The translations under genes and the position numbers were made by a program. From NCBI RefSeq assembly GCF_900102545.1, contig NZ_FNBN01000003.1, positions 859,461-923,460 on the forward strand: 64,000 nt of DNA. Direction: 5' to 3'. The stretch's first letter is position 1; each line of letters opens with the position of its first letter. The stretch is from Chitinophaga filiformis (GTDB taxonomy: Bacteria; Bacteroidota; Bacteroidia; Chitinophagales; Chitinophagaceae). The notes under the pieces are model-generated. The model was given only the letters and a program-made list of their open reading frames with translations. It had not been told where the DNA came from and did not search any database. Of the stretch, positions 51,568-60,623 are shown piece after piece.

Positions 51568-54500
51568 TTATTGTGCTATTGTTATCTCGGTACCTGGATT
51601 CCAGTGTTTGTATTCAGGCATATAGTAGAGATAAGTAGTACTGGCTCTACCTCTGTATTTGCCTGCAATTTCTGCTTTCAGGTCAAGATTGACCTGCTTT
51701 GTTTCTCCTGCTGCAAATCCCATCCAGTATAACACCAGGTAGTTGTCAAAGATCTCGTAATAAGCCACCTGATTTTTTTCCATGATCTCTTTTAATTGCC
51801 ATGGCTGCACGGTTAACCCGGCTGGTATCCCAATCTTGGCGATGCTCATGGGTTGTAAGTAATCTTTGATGTTCTTCACTTCTACCTGCAATCTCACTGT
51901 CTCACCCACTTTTGCAGTATTGGCAGAGAGATGGGTTGCCAACTTCAACTCTGCTTCGGGATTATCCGGTGGCAGTAAAGTATAATAGGCCAGTTCCAGC
52001 TGATAGGGTACACCATCTTTTTCGCTGGCGTATTTTACAGAGAAAGTATTGTCTCCTTCTTTGATGTTGGTGATGATATTCTTTCCTGCAAGTGTTGATT
52101 CGTTATTTACTTTTATTTCAATTTTTGATGCAGCGGCCATTTCGCCTGTAAGTTTTCTGTATTCAACGATGGCCTGTAATGCAAGTATAGTAGCCTGTGT
52201 AGACCCATATCCATAATAGGTCTTTTCACCAAGTATACGGGATATCACATTGGCAATAGCTGCCAGGTCCGGAGATTTTGCTCTTGTCAATGCAATGGCA
52301 TACAGCGCCATTGTTTCTACTTTAAGAGATTGTGCCCTTGAGTTGGTTACGCTTGTTTCCGATTGCAGTTTCGTTTCCTGCAGGGCTGTCATCAGTTGGG
52401 CATAATCTTTTTCATTCTTCATATTGCTGGCAGCAATGGCCATCATCGCCTGCTGATATGCATCTTTGCTGTTCAATGCCTGTTTAACGGCAGTTTCATA
52501 TTCCAGCTCTATTTCATTGCCAATACCTGCCTGTGTAAGCGCATATACGATATAGATGTTGGCAATCTTGTCAGGTACGGAAGCAAAGGCATCATAACCG
52601 TTTTTAACGATGTTAAATGTGCCTTTACCATCTCTGCGACTTAACAGGAACTCCTTCGTACGGTTTAGCATACGACTGTCGACATGAACGAATTCCTGCA
52701 TGTCTGTGAACTCCAGCAGGCCATAGGCCGTAAGCGCTTCATGTGCAGGTGTCTTGCCAAACCATTCAAAACCGTTTTCAGCAGTTTCAAACCCGATCAG
52801 GCGTTGATAGCCGTCCCTGATATATTTCAATGCCTTTTTCTCAATGGCTGGATTGCTCTTATTAGCGGAACGAAGATATTTCAGGATGTAGATGTTAGGA
52901 TAGGTGCTGGAGGATGTTTGCTCAAAGCAACCGTAAGGTTCTCTAAGCATGGATTCTATATCATTCAGCAGCTGTCCTTCGAGGTCGTTGAACACTTTCA
53001 GTTCTGTAGCCAGACTGCCTGCCATCATATTTCCTAAGGTAAAGCTGGTAGTGGCTGACTTATTACCGGAAATAGTCGTAATAACCGGGAACCCATTACT
53101 GTTCACGCTAATTGGCAGTGAGATCTTTTCTGTACCTGTCTCTGTGGACACAACAAATTTGATGTCACCTGTAACAGCAGCAGTGGCTTTTACTGGAATA
53201 AGCACCTGTGTAGCGCTGTCTGGCAATATGCTAACGGCGTTGTTATAGTTACCAACAACCATATTATCCGGCACTACTGCACTGATATCGGCAGACATAG
53301 CCCTACTGCTACTGTTCCTGATAACAAGCGGAATGAGTGCATTATCGCCAATAGTCATATAAGGCGGTATCTTGGCATCTATACTCATAGGCGGCTGTAC
53401 GGCATAGGTCATTTCTGTTCTACCCAGTTTACCATTGTACCCGATGCCTTCGGCGATAGCGCGGAAAGTAGTAGTGGCGTCTGAGTTATAGAACTCAATC
53501 TCTGCATCTCCGTTTTTGTTAGTTTGTACTACCGGGTTCCAGTAGATCGTTTCCCTGAAGTCATCTCTTTCTTTCGTTTCAGGGGAATAATATTTTGGAG
53601 CGTAGAACCGCCTGGCTACTGTATAGGCATTATTCTTTGCCTGTACGGATTGTGAGGCATAGTAATAAGTACGGTCCAGGTTGATAACAGTTTTAGGCGT
53701 TTTTGCATCTCTGGTAGTAACAAGGATGACTCCATGTGCTCCTCTGCTGCCGTATATAGCGGTAGCATCAGCGCCCTTGAGAACATAAATACTTTCGATG
53801 TCATTTATATTAGTAATATCATCCAGATTCCTGATTGGAATACCATTTAGTACATACAAGGGTTGATCTGCTCCGGACACAGAGTTGATACCTCTGATCT
53901 TTATATTTGCCCCATTGGCCCCAGCTCCTGTGGCTGGCGTAATAGCTATACCGGCGACCCTGCCTTGCAGTTGTGTAAACGGATCAGCAGCAATAATCTG
54001 TTCCTGTTTCACCTGGGCAACAGCACCAGCCAGCACTTCTTTCTTTTGTGTTCCGAAGCCAATAACGACAACTTCCTGCAACCGTTTCTCGTCGCCATCA
54101 GGGAATGGCTTGTCAAATTTGTCCAGCTCTCTGTCCTTGGGAGTTTCTGCAGGTTTGGCTATTTCATTCAATGCCAGCAAGGGTGGAGGCAGGCGGTCAT
54201 CATTATCAAACGGATCTCTTGTCTTTCTGGCCGGCATAGGTGCATAACCAGTACCCTGTTCCAGTATCCTGATGGTAACAGGTTCTTTTTTATGAGTGGC
54301 ACGGGCAATGAGATGGTAGTTCAGGGCAGGAGTGATATCTGTGAAAAAGAAAAGGCCATCATCGCCCGTATTGTGCTGCACTGCATTTCCGCTGGTATAG
54401 ATATGTGTGTCTGTACCGCTGATGAGGTATACTGTTGATTTTACCGGCTGGCCGTTTTTATCCAGTATAACACCGCTCAGCACATTATTGAGGTCGGGAT

Positions 54501-56103
54501 TATATTTGGGCTTGCCTGTTTTTTCAATATAATCAATGTAATCAAAGTAACGGTAGCCATGTGTCAGCATGACCAGATCAAGGGACGGGATAGCTGCTTT
54601 TTCTTCCTGTTTGAAATAGAACTGGGGCTCCTCAATCTTTCCATGGAGCTCAGAGCTCATCAACAGCCAGGAGAGGATATGATCCTGCTTATCATCGGCG
54701 AGCGACCATAGTTTGTCATCTATTACTGATAATGAGAAGTTAGACGGTATCGGTTTTCCGTTTTCGTCCAGTGTTTTAAGATGAAGGGTTACCTTTTCAC
54801 GAGGAAGGTATTGACTTTTATCGGCAGTTATTTTTACCTGTAATATCCTGTTGGGATGCAGGAATAGAATCCTTTCTGCAAGCGGGATACGCTGTTCATT
54901 GGTAATAGTGAACCGTGCGATACCAGCGGGGAAATCCGAAGGATCGACGTCAATCAGTTGTTCTCCTTTTTTAAGCGAAATCTCCTGCCGATAATACACG
55001 TCATCTTTGCTCCGGCCTGTCAGTCTTATCTTCATGTCCTGCGTAGCGCTTAATTTGAACTGCAACAGTTTTTCCTTTCTGTCAATGTTCATAACGATGC
55101 CCTTTTTTGCGGCAGCCGGCAGATCAAAAGGCTGTTTTATTCCCGAAGGGGAAATAATTCTCGCACTGTAAATTTTCCCTGCCTGCGGTGTGAAGGAGAA
55201 TTGCCCCATACCGTCATGATAACTGGTAAAAGTGGCTGCTACATTTCCAAGATCGTCAAGTACTTCTCCATGAACGTCAGCAGGCTTACCGTATTCGTTA
55301 ATGGCCTTAAATGCGATATTGGTAGGAATGTTCTCGATGAATGTACCTCCCTCTGGCATGAACTGCAGGTCGATCTTATTCAGTGCAATAGGGATACTTC
55401 TTGAAATAGCTTCTGTATAGGCGCCATAGTTGACGGTGATGTTCAGCATACCATCGTTTGTATTCAGATCGGCGGGTAGCTTGAAGCTGATATTGGCCTT
55501 GCCTTCCGCATCGGTTTTCGCCTTTGCATTTTCAATGCTTTTCCCACCGAGAGACACTGTATATTTTATCTCATAGTTTGGAATGGCTTTGTTAGACAGA
55601 TCACGGATGGAATAGGCAGCTATTACTTCATCTCCCGGGCCATAACCTTTTCTGGGGAAGTCGAGTTTCATCATAACCCTGGGAGCGATCACCTTTTGCA
55701 GCGTGATCTCTTTGGTAAACCAGGTCGATTCTTTTTCGTTCCTCATCCAGGTGGTATAAGCTCTTATTTTATATAAGCCACCGGTAGCTGACTGGCCAAA
55801 TTCATAATGTCCTTCAGCATATCCGTCGTCAATCCTGTAATTCAATTTCGCTAATACGCTACCTGAAGGACCAACTATCTCTACATACACAACACTACTG
55901 ATCACAGAGGCCAGCTGGTTCTTCGCGTTTACCAGATAAACTTTAAAGAACAGGTCATCGCCGGGTTTAAAAAATACGTGATTGGTCTGTATGTAGATCT
56001 TTTCTTTATTATCGTTGTATGCTGCCAGCTGTGCAGTTCCTTTACCTGTGAAGGCAAGCAGGAACATAACCAGTAAGGCGTAAGCTTTTATATAGTGCTT
56101 CAT
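51568..56103 (-). CDS. alpha-2-macroglobulin family protein carrying an internal SusC-type TonB plug domain
   Basis: This 1511-residue exported protein has a signal peptide (ends GKGTA), then MG-type domains (IYIQTNHVFFKPGDDLFFKVYLVN; LDFPRKGYGPGDEVIAAYSI) to about 540 and a carboxypeptidase-like segment (about 545-620). A complete SusC-type plug spans about 673-795: EVVVIGFGTQKK, LQGRVAGIAI, IKIRGINSV, PLYVLNGIPI and a final GSRGAHGVILVTT. The A2M domain resumes near 848 (FRETIYWNPVVQTNKNG). The thioester domain has Cys1059 in GCFEQ (partner Gln1062), and a C-terminal receptor-binding-like domain follows. A2Ms trap peptidases; plugs gate TonB transporters. No beta-barrel follows the plug here. 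Its start is 5 nt after a plug-less SusC-type barrel gene. Confidence 0.9.
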   Translation of the reverse strand: MKHYIKAYALLVMFLLAFTGKGTAQLAAYNDNKEKIYIQTNHVFFKPGDDLFFKVYLVNAKNQLASVISSVVYVEIVGPSGSVLAKLNYRIDDGYAEGHYEFGQSATGGLYKIRAYTTWMRNEKESTWFTKEITLQKVIAPRVMMKLDFPRKGYGPGDEVIAAYSIRDLSNKAIPNYEIKYTVSLGGKSIENAKAKTDAEGKANISFKLPADLNTNDGMLNITVNYGAYTEAISRSIPIALNKIDLQFMPEGGTFIENIPTNIAFKAINEYGKPADVHGEVLDDLGNVAATFTSYHDGMGQFSFTPQAGKIYSARIISPSGIKQPFDLPAAAKKGIVMNIDRKEKLLQFKLSATQDMKIRLTGRSKDDVYYRQEISLKKGEQLIDVDPSDFPAGIARFTITNEQRIPLAERILFLHPNRILQVKITADKSQYLPREKVTLHLKTLDENGKPIPSNFSLSVIDDKLWSLADDKQDHILSWLLMSSELHGKIEEPQFYFKQEEKAAIPSLDLVMLTHGYRYFDYIDYIEKTGKPKYNPDLNNVLSGVILDKNGQPVKSTVYLISGTDTHIYTSGNAVQHNTGDDGLFFFTDITPALNYHLIARATHKKEPVTIRILEQGTGYAPMPARKTRDPFDNDDRLPPPLLALNEIAKPAETPKDRELDKFDKPFPDGDEKRLQEVVVIGFGTQKKEVLAGAVAQVKQEQIIAADPFTQLQGRVAGIAITPATGAGANGANIKIRGINSVSGADQPLYVLNGIPIRNLDDITNINDIESIYVLKGADATAIYGSRGAHGVILVTTRDAKTPKTVINLDRTYYYASQSVQAKNNAYTVARRFYAPKYYSPETKERDDFRETIYWNPVVQTNKNGDAEIEFYNSDATTTFRAIAEGIGYNGKLGRTEMTYAVQPPMSIDAKIPPYMTIGDNALIPLVIRNSSSRAMSADISAVVPDNMVVGNYNNAVSILPDSATQVLIPVKATAAVTGDIKFVVSTETGTEKISLPISVNSNGFPVITTISGNKSATTSFTLGNMMAGSLATELKVFNDLEGQLLNDIESMLREPYGCFEQTSSSTYPNIYILKYLRSANKSNPAIEKKALKYIRDGYQRLIGFETAENGFEWFGKTPAHEALTAYGLLEFTDMQEFVHVDSRMLNRTKEFLLSRRDGKGTFNIVKNGYDAFASVPDKIANIYIVYALTQAGIGNEIELEYETAVKQALNSKDAYQQAMMAIAASNMKNEKDYAQLMTALQETKLQSETSVTNSRAQSLKVETMALYAIALTRAKSPDLAAIANVISRILGEKTYYGYGSTQATILALQAIVEYRKLTGEMAAASKIEIKVNNESTLAGKNIITNIKEGDNTFSVKYASEKDGVPYQLELAYYTLLPPDNPEAELKLATHLSANTAKVGETVRLQVEVKNIKDYLQPMSIAKIGIPAGLTVQPWQLKEIMEKNQVAYYEIFDNYLVLYWMGFAAGETKQVNLDLKAEIAGKYRGRASTTYLYYMPEYKHWNPGTEITIAQ

Positions 56104-56108
56104 GGGTC

Positions 56109-58649
56109 TTAGAATTGGAATGAGACATTAAATCCATAGGTCTTTGCAGCAGGCAGATTAAAGAAGTCAAGGCCTGTCGTATTAGGCTGATCAAACAACA
56201 GCTGATCAGGGTCTGCTCCTTTGTAGGCCGACCATAACAGGATATTGTTCACATATGTGGACAGGGTGAGCACCTCTTTATTACGATTCAGGTTGAATCT
56301 ATGGCTTAGATTGACATTGTTCAACCTGAGATAATCTGTTTTTTGCACATATGCTGCTGCCACGCCTGATAAGCCGTACCTGGTCCAGCGGTTCTTTTCC
56401 ACCGGCTGAGCAGGATCGTAAAAACTGACGGGTTTATCATTTACATGACCATCCTGACGTACGCCGTTAAATACATAGTTGGCAGTATTTCGTTGTGCAC
56501 CTGTAAGTGCAGATCTCCCATAGTAATCGAGTGCTGCCTGCGTACCATTCCAGGTCTCGCCGCCTTTCTTCCATTCCCAGTTGGCCTGTAGTGTTAGTTT
56601 CTTCCACATAATAATATTGTTAAACTTTACTACAAAGTCCGGTATGGAATTACCAATGATCTGTGGGGTGGGATTTACCAGGGGAAATCCATCATCACCA
56701 ATCACTGTTTTGCCGGAAGCGTCTTTCAGATAAGTGTTACCAACGATCACACCCAATGGGTGTCCCTGTACAAGTGCCTTGTGAACATTACTGAATCCCG
56801 CAATTGGTGTAAAATTGTCCCCTTCATTCACCCGTGTTACAGTAGTGTTGTACTTAAAAAAAGAAAGCGTACCGGAAAGGTTAACAGCTCTTCCTCGATT
56901 GTTATTGGAGGCTTGTAAGGATAGTTCAATCCCTTTATTCCTTAGGTCTGCTATGTTCTTCAGGAGTAGCGTTCCATTACTGTAAACAGGGAAAACATCA
57001 TTACGGGTATTCTTAATATAGACGTTGGCATTGAATTGTAACGTATATGCATACGATAGGCTTAACGCTCCATTCCATTCTCTTTGATTGACAGGTGTCA
57101 GACCTTTGTAGCCGGCGGCCTCTATAACAGGACGATAGCTGAATGCCTGTTCCGTGGAGTATTGGAGCAGATTGGTATATGCCAGTGATTTGTCAATAGC
57201 CAGTTCGCTGCTGACTTCGTGATAGGAGGATGATATGTTCAATTCAAGGCTGGGAAGTAAGCCTCCTATTTTTAGTGCAGCGTCGAAAGCCGGTAGGATA
57301 AAGTCATTCTTTGATGCCGTATTGGAAAGATAGAATTTATTCCCGGCGTTTACTTTTAATTCAATATTTCCTTCGTGATAGGTATTGTTAAGCGTAAGGA
57401 AAGCGTCATGTGATGAACGCTGATAATTATACCGGCTTTCATCTGGTCTGTACCTTACGCGGGTGTTTGCATTGCCGTAGGTGTAGTATGCTCCCAGCTG
57501 GGAGTTAAAGTGATAATCATAATATTGAATATTGTAGAGTCCCTGTAATTGTAGCAGGTAGTCAAGATCTCTTTTATTCCTGTCAGTATACATACCATTG
57601 ACCCAGCTCACCGTACCAGGCTTATAGCTTTCCACGGTGTTTTCCAGTACATATTGAAGCGACTGGGTAAGTTTAATATCAAAATCGGACCTTTTAAAGG
57701 CTAAAACAAGCGATGCATTCTGTTCTGTAAAGCGGTAACGATTGTTGTTGTCTTTCAGCAGGAACCATGGATTATCAGCCGTATTACTATAACTGCGTTG
57801 TGCATCTCCGATCATCGTGCCTTGTATGTTGCTGAAAGATGTTGGTGTAAGCAGCGCATTCTGGTAAGCCCTGTTCAGAAACCCTGTTCTGTTACCATTG
57901 GAAAGCTGGTCATGGTTGTACAGATACGAGCCCTTGATGGACAACCATTTGATGCTGGTGCCAAGGTCAACACCCAGTATTTGTGAGATGCTGTTGTTCT
58001 CCCTAATGATCGTATGTTCATTACGCTGTCCCAGTTTTAATCCAAAGTTCCAGGTACGTTTACCATATCTGAAAAGTTCTCCTGATAGTTTCAGTTGATG
58101 GGAATGGGCCACGGCAGTCCTGAAAATACTGTTATCATATGCAGTGGCGGTTTTTCCGATCCCGGTTCCCAGTGGAACCAGCCTCCCGTTCTGATCGTAT
58201 GGATAGTTATTGCCATCAAATTCCAGCGAATGTATATTAGGCCCATAACTAAACATTTCCCCGGTTTCAGGACCTCTCCAGGCAGGAGCGCCGTTCACAC
58301 CGCGGCCCTGTACAAAGTCTGTTTGGAGTTCCGGTAGCCGGTTATGGGTTTTGACCTCTACACTTCCGTTATAAGACGTAGAAAGGCTCAGGTATCGGGT
58401 ATACTGGGGGGATATCTGGATACTATTGTCCGATACTTTTACACGCCTGATAGAAAAGTCAGGATGGAACTGACCTTTCAGCTTCAGGTATATATTTCTG
58501 TTATTACTGACAGAATCTACGGGGTCGATGCTACCTCTAAGCTTTCTTACCTGCTCCATATAGTCCTCGGAGACGATGGGCTCCACACTGCTACGTACCT
58601 GTGCGGCTGCGAGGGCGGGAAGTAAGAGAAGGAGTAAAGTAAATTTCAA
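56109..58649 (-). CDS. plug-less SusC/RagA-type TonB-dependent beta-barrel
   Basis: This 846-residue protein starts with TTG, directly encoding a signal peptide (LLLLLLPALAAAQ). After about 60 residues of unclassified sequence it enters a SusC-type barrel: LSTSYNGSVEVKTHNRLPELQ, DFVQGRG, NPWFLL, LTLNNTYHEG, and a late RNKGIELSLQA. It ends NVSFQF with a C-terminal aromatic, as outer-membrane barrels do. The usual carboxypeptidase-like and plug domains (about 250 residues) are missing. The 245 nt to the previous gene are too few to hold a plug. The plug is encoded in the next gene, 5 nt downstream. No SusD partner is adjacent. Confidence 0.88.
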   Translation of the reverse strand: MKFTLLLLLLPALAAAQVRSSVEPIVSEDYMEQVRKLRGSIDPVDSVSNNRNIYLKLKGQFHPDFSIRRVKVSDNSIQISPQYTRYLSLSTSYNGSVEVKTHNRLPELQTDFVQGRGVNGAPAWRGPETGEMFSYGPNIHSLEFDGNNYPYDQNGRLVPLGTGIGKTATAYDNSIFRTAVAHSHQLKLSGELFRYGKRTWNFGLKLGQRNEHTIIRENNSISQILGVDLGTSIKWLSIKGSYLYNHDQLSNGNRTGFLNRAYQNALLTPTSFSNIQGTMIGDAQRSYSNTADNPWFLLKDNNNRYRFTEQNASLVLAFKRSDFDIKLTQSLQYVLENTVESYKPGTVSWVNGMYTDRNKRDLDYLLQLQGLYNIQYYDYHFNSQLGAYYTYGNANTRVRYRPDESRYNYQRSSHDAFLTLNNTYHEGNIELKVNAGNKFYLSNTASKNDFILPAFDAALKIGGLLPSLELNISSSYHEVSSELAIDKSLAYTNLLQYSTEQAFSYRPVIEAAGYKGLTPVNQREWNGALSLSYAYTLQFNANVYIKNTRNDVFPVYSNGTLLLKNIADLRNKGIELSLQASNNNRGRAVNLSGTLSFFKYNTTVTRVNEGDNFTPIAGFSNVHKALVQGHPLGVIVGNTYLKDASGKTVIGDDGFPLVNPTPQIIGNSIPDFVVKFNNIIMWKKLTLQANWEWKKGGETWNGTQAALDYYGRSALTGAQRNTANYVFNGVRQDGHVNDKPVSFYDPAQPVEKNRWTRYGLSGVAAAYVQKTDYLRLNNVNLSHRFNLNRNKEVLTLSTYVNNILLWSAYKGADPDQLLFDQPNTTGLDFFNLPAAKTYGFNVSFQF

Positions 58650-58790
58650 GGTATCAGATTTTAGGTGATATAAATATAGTGATTCCGGTGGTCCATGTTC
58701 CGGCTGTATGATGCAGGGGGTAACAGGATTCCATAAAATGGGGAAGAAAAATATAAGAAGCTGGTTATTATGAGGTTTTGGGAGAGTGAT

Positions 58791-58820
58791 CCGGCTGAAA
58801 ACTGATATGCTTTCAGCCGG
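58791..58820. terminator. perfect hairpin between cytochrome and barrel genes
   Basis: CCGGCTGAAA (58791-58800) and TTTCAGCCGG (58811-58820) form a 10-bp stem with a 10-nt loop. No U run follows on the minus strand, so it may be a weak terminator or an operator upstream of the barrel gene. Confidence 0.5.
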
Positions 58821-58894
58821 GGTATAGGATATTTAAAATCTGCTGAGAGGTATTGTGCCTGCCGTCATTATCAATTCTTTCAATATCTCCGCCA

Positions 58895-60493
58895 TCACTT
58901 TGCATGAGTAACACAGTTACAGTATTCCTTCATGGCTTGTACCCGTTGTGCTTCCTGTAACAGTGCCTGTTTTTGAGGGGAAGGCTCTTTTTTATTAATC
59001 CTGGTAAAGAAGTCTGGCAGTTGCAGGCCGGCAATCTGTTTTTGGATGTCGATTGCTGAAATAGTGTCCATTGTGAGGGTGATAGCCTGGCTTTCTGCCG
59101 TGATAAAGCTGGCACTACCAAAGTACAACTGTGGATTATTCTTATTTTCTCCGATAGCTACAATATATGCTTTGACACCTTGTGGAAGAGGAATGGTTCC
59201 ATCTTCCTCATAAAATCCGTAGAGATTACTGTCTTTCAGATATCCTCCTTCCGTCATTATTTTGTGTGAGGGAATTACCAGGAATACCGAAATGCTTTGG
59301 TCTTCTTTTTCAGCAATGCTGACAGTCAGTTTAGCTGGGCTAAGGTCACTGGCGGTTTTCAATGCCATATCTATATTATACCACCCGAAAGTATTGATAT
59401 CTACTGTATAGTAAAATGATCTGTTGTATTTCGGGCTTATCAGGTTTTTGTATACTATAGCTGGTAAGGTATCTGGTATAACATCGCCTGTTAAAAGCTG
59501 ATTGCCGGCATTCAATATCGTATCCGTTATTTTGATGAAGTTATCATCATTATCCGCTTCGCTGGCCAGATCAAATATGATATTGTAATACTCACAGCTA
59601 TCGGGCTGGATAGAGGCATTTTGGGAAGAGTCACATGATGAATCAGAAATATCATCTTTTCTAATGTACGCCAGGATATCACTGATATCCTCGTTGGTCA
59701 GGATTGTGAATGCAGGCATTGCCTGCTTATTATATTGGTTAAACAGGTTAACAGAGTACCTGTGCCCACTGGCAATCAACTCACCACTGTTACGAACAAA
59801 GCGAAATAGTGCGGTCGTATCATTATTCCACCGTTGCATTACACCACGCAAAGCAGGGCCCGTAAGTTTTACATGTGGATGATGGCACGAAGCGCAGTTT
59901 TGTCGAAATAGTGTTCCGCCGTGCTGACTATCATCAAAATTTGAAGTTTCATCTATCTCTATCGCGTCCGTAGGGGATGTGACCGCAAGATCAGCGGGAG
60001 AGGAACCAGACGTGTCCTGTTTTGTAGATAGCGGTTGCGGATCAACCCAGTTAATGCCATTCTTTTCGGTTTCTCCCTTGTAAAGCTGCATACCATCTAC
60101 CATTTTACCAGTCGGAATCTGTATCTGCAATGGCTTCAATATGCTCACCTTTGCATCTTTAGCCGCATTAATATAGATCATACCACCACTCTGTAATGGT
60201 TTTCCATTACTCTGGGTACGAAGACCTGCTATCAGCATCTGTTCTATGGTAAGTGCCTCTTTTACTTCCAGCCGGGCGGTTTTACCATCGTCTGTCTTTA
60301 ATGTATGTGCAGGAATAGTGATGATAGTACCCCCATTTAACGCCAATACAGTGTCCCTTTCTGTATTAACATCAAATAGTTGTGATGGAAGTTTGGAGGG
60401 ATTAAGCATGGCTGGCAAAGGACGTATAGAGGATAACGAGTTACAGCTTGCTAACAGGATCAGCAAGGCACAGGCACGGAATAAATTGTTCAT
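58895..60493 (-). CDS. cytochrome c domain lipoprotein
   Basis: The 532 residues comprise a lipoprotein signal (LILLASC) and an N-terminal beta domain (about 40-135, LNGGTIITIPAHTLKTDDG) common in Bacteroidota surface proteins. A class I cytochrome c domain (about 190-275) has haem site CASCHH and a candidate Met ligand in AMPAF. A long C-terminal region without a known fold ends CNCVTHAK. It is probably an outer- or inner-membrane-attached electron carrier. It lies upstream of the barrel/A2M-plug pair on the same strand, 245 nt apart with a hairpin between, so a functional link is possible but not shown. Confidence 0.8.
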   Translation of the reverse strand: MNNLFRACALLILLASCNSLSSIRPLPAMLNPSKLPSQLFDVNTERDTVLALNGGTIITIPAHTLKTDDGKTARLEVKEALTIEQMLIAGLRTQSNGKPLQSGGMIYINAAKDAKVSILKPLQIQIPTGKMVDGMQLYKGETEKNGINWVDPQPLSTKQDTSGSSPADLAVTSPTDAIEIDETSNFDDSQHGGTLFRQNCASCHHPHVKLTGPALRGVMQRWNNDTTALFRFVRNSGELIASGHRYSVNLFNQYNKQAMPAFTILTNEDISDILAYIRKDDISDSSCDSSQNASIQPDSCEYYNIIFDLASEADNDDNFIKITDTILNAGNQLLTGDVIPDTLPAIVYKNLISPKYNRSFYYTVDINTFGWYNIDMALKTASDLSPAKLTVSIAEKEDQSISVFLVIPSHKIMTEGGYLKDSNLYGFYEEDGTIPLPQGVKAYIVAIGENKNNPQLYFGSASFITAESQAITLTMDTISAIDIQKQIAGLQLPDFFTRINKKEPSPQKQALLQEAQRVQAMKEYCNCVTHAK

Positions 60494-60574
60494 GGTAATA
60501 GTTTACATAGTATGAAAGTAAGATCGTACCAGATATCAGAATATGATGAAAGTCATCTTTGTAAATTATACGCG

Positions 60575-60601
60575 AAAAAGTGCCCTGTTGTTACAGGACA
60601 C
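60575..60601 (-). terminator. terminator of the DUF4349 gene
   Basis: On the minus strand GTGTCCTGT pairs with ACAGGGCAC (one mismatch) across a 4-nt loop, followed by five U. It lies about 22 nt after the stop codon. Confidence 0.75.
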
Positions 60602-60623
60602 CCTTCAACAATCCGAAACAGCT

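Noticed and set aside
56109..58649. The plug-less barrel could be a SusC gene broken by frameshift or sequencing error.
   Set aside because: It has its own signal peptide, an uninterrupted frame of 846 residues and a proper C terminus. The plug is found downstream inside another full-length frame, in reverse order relative to a normal SusC, so a simple frameshift cannot explain it.
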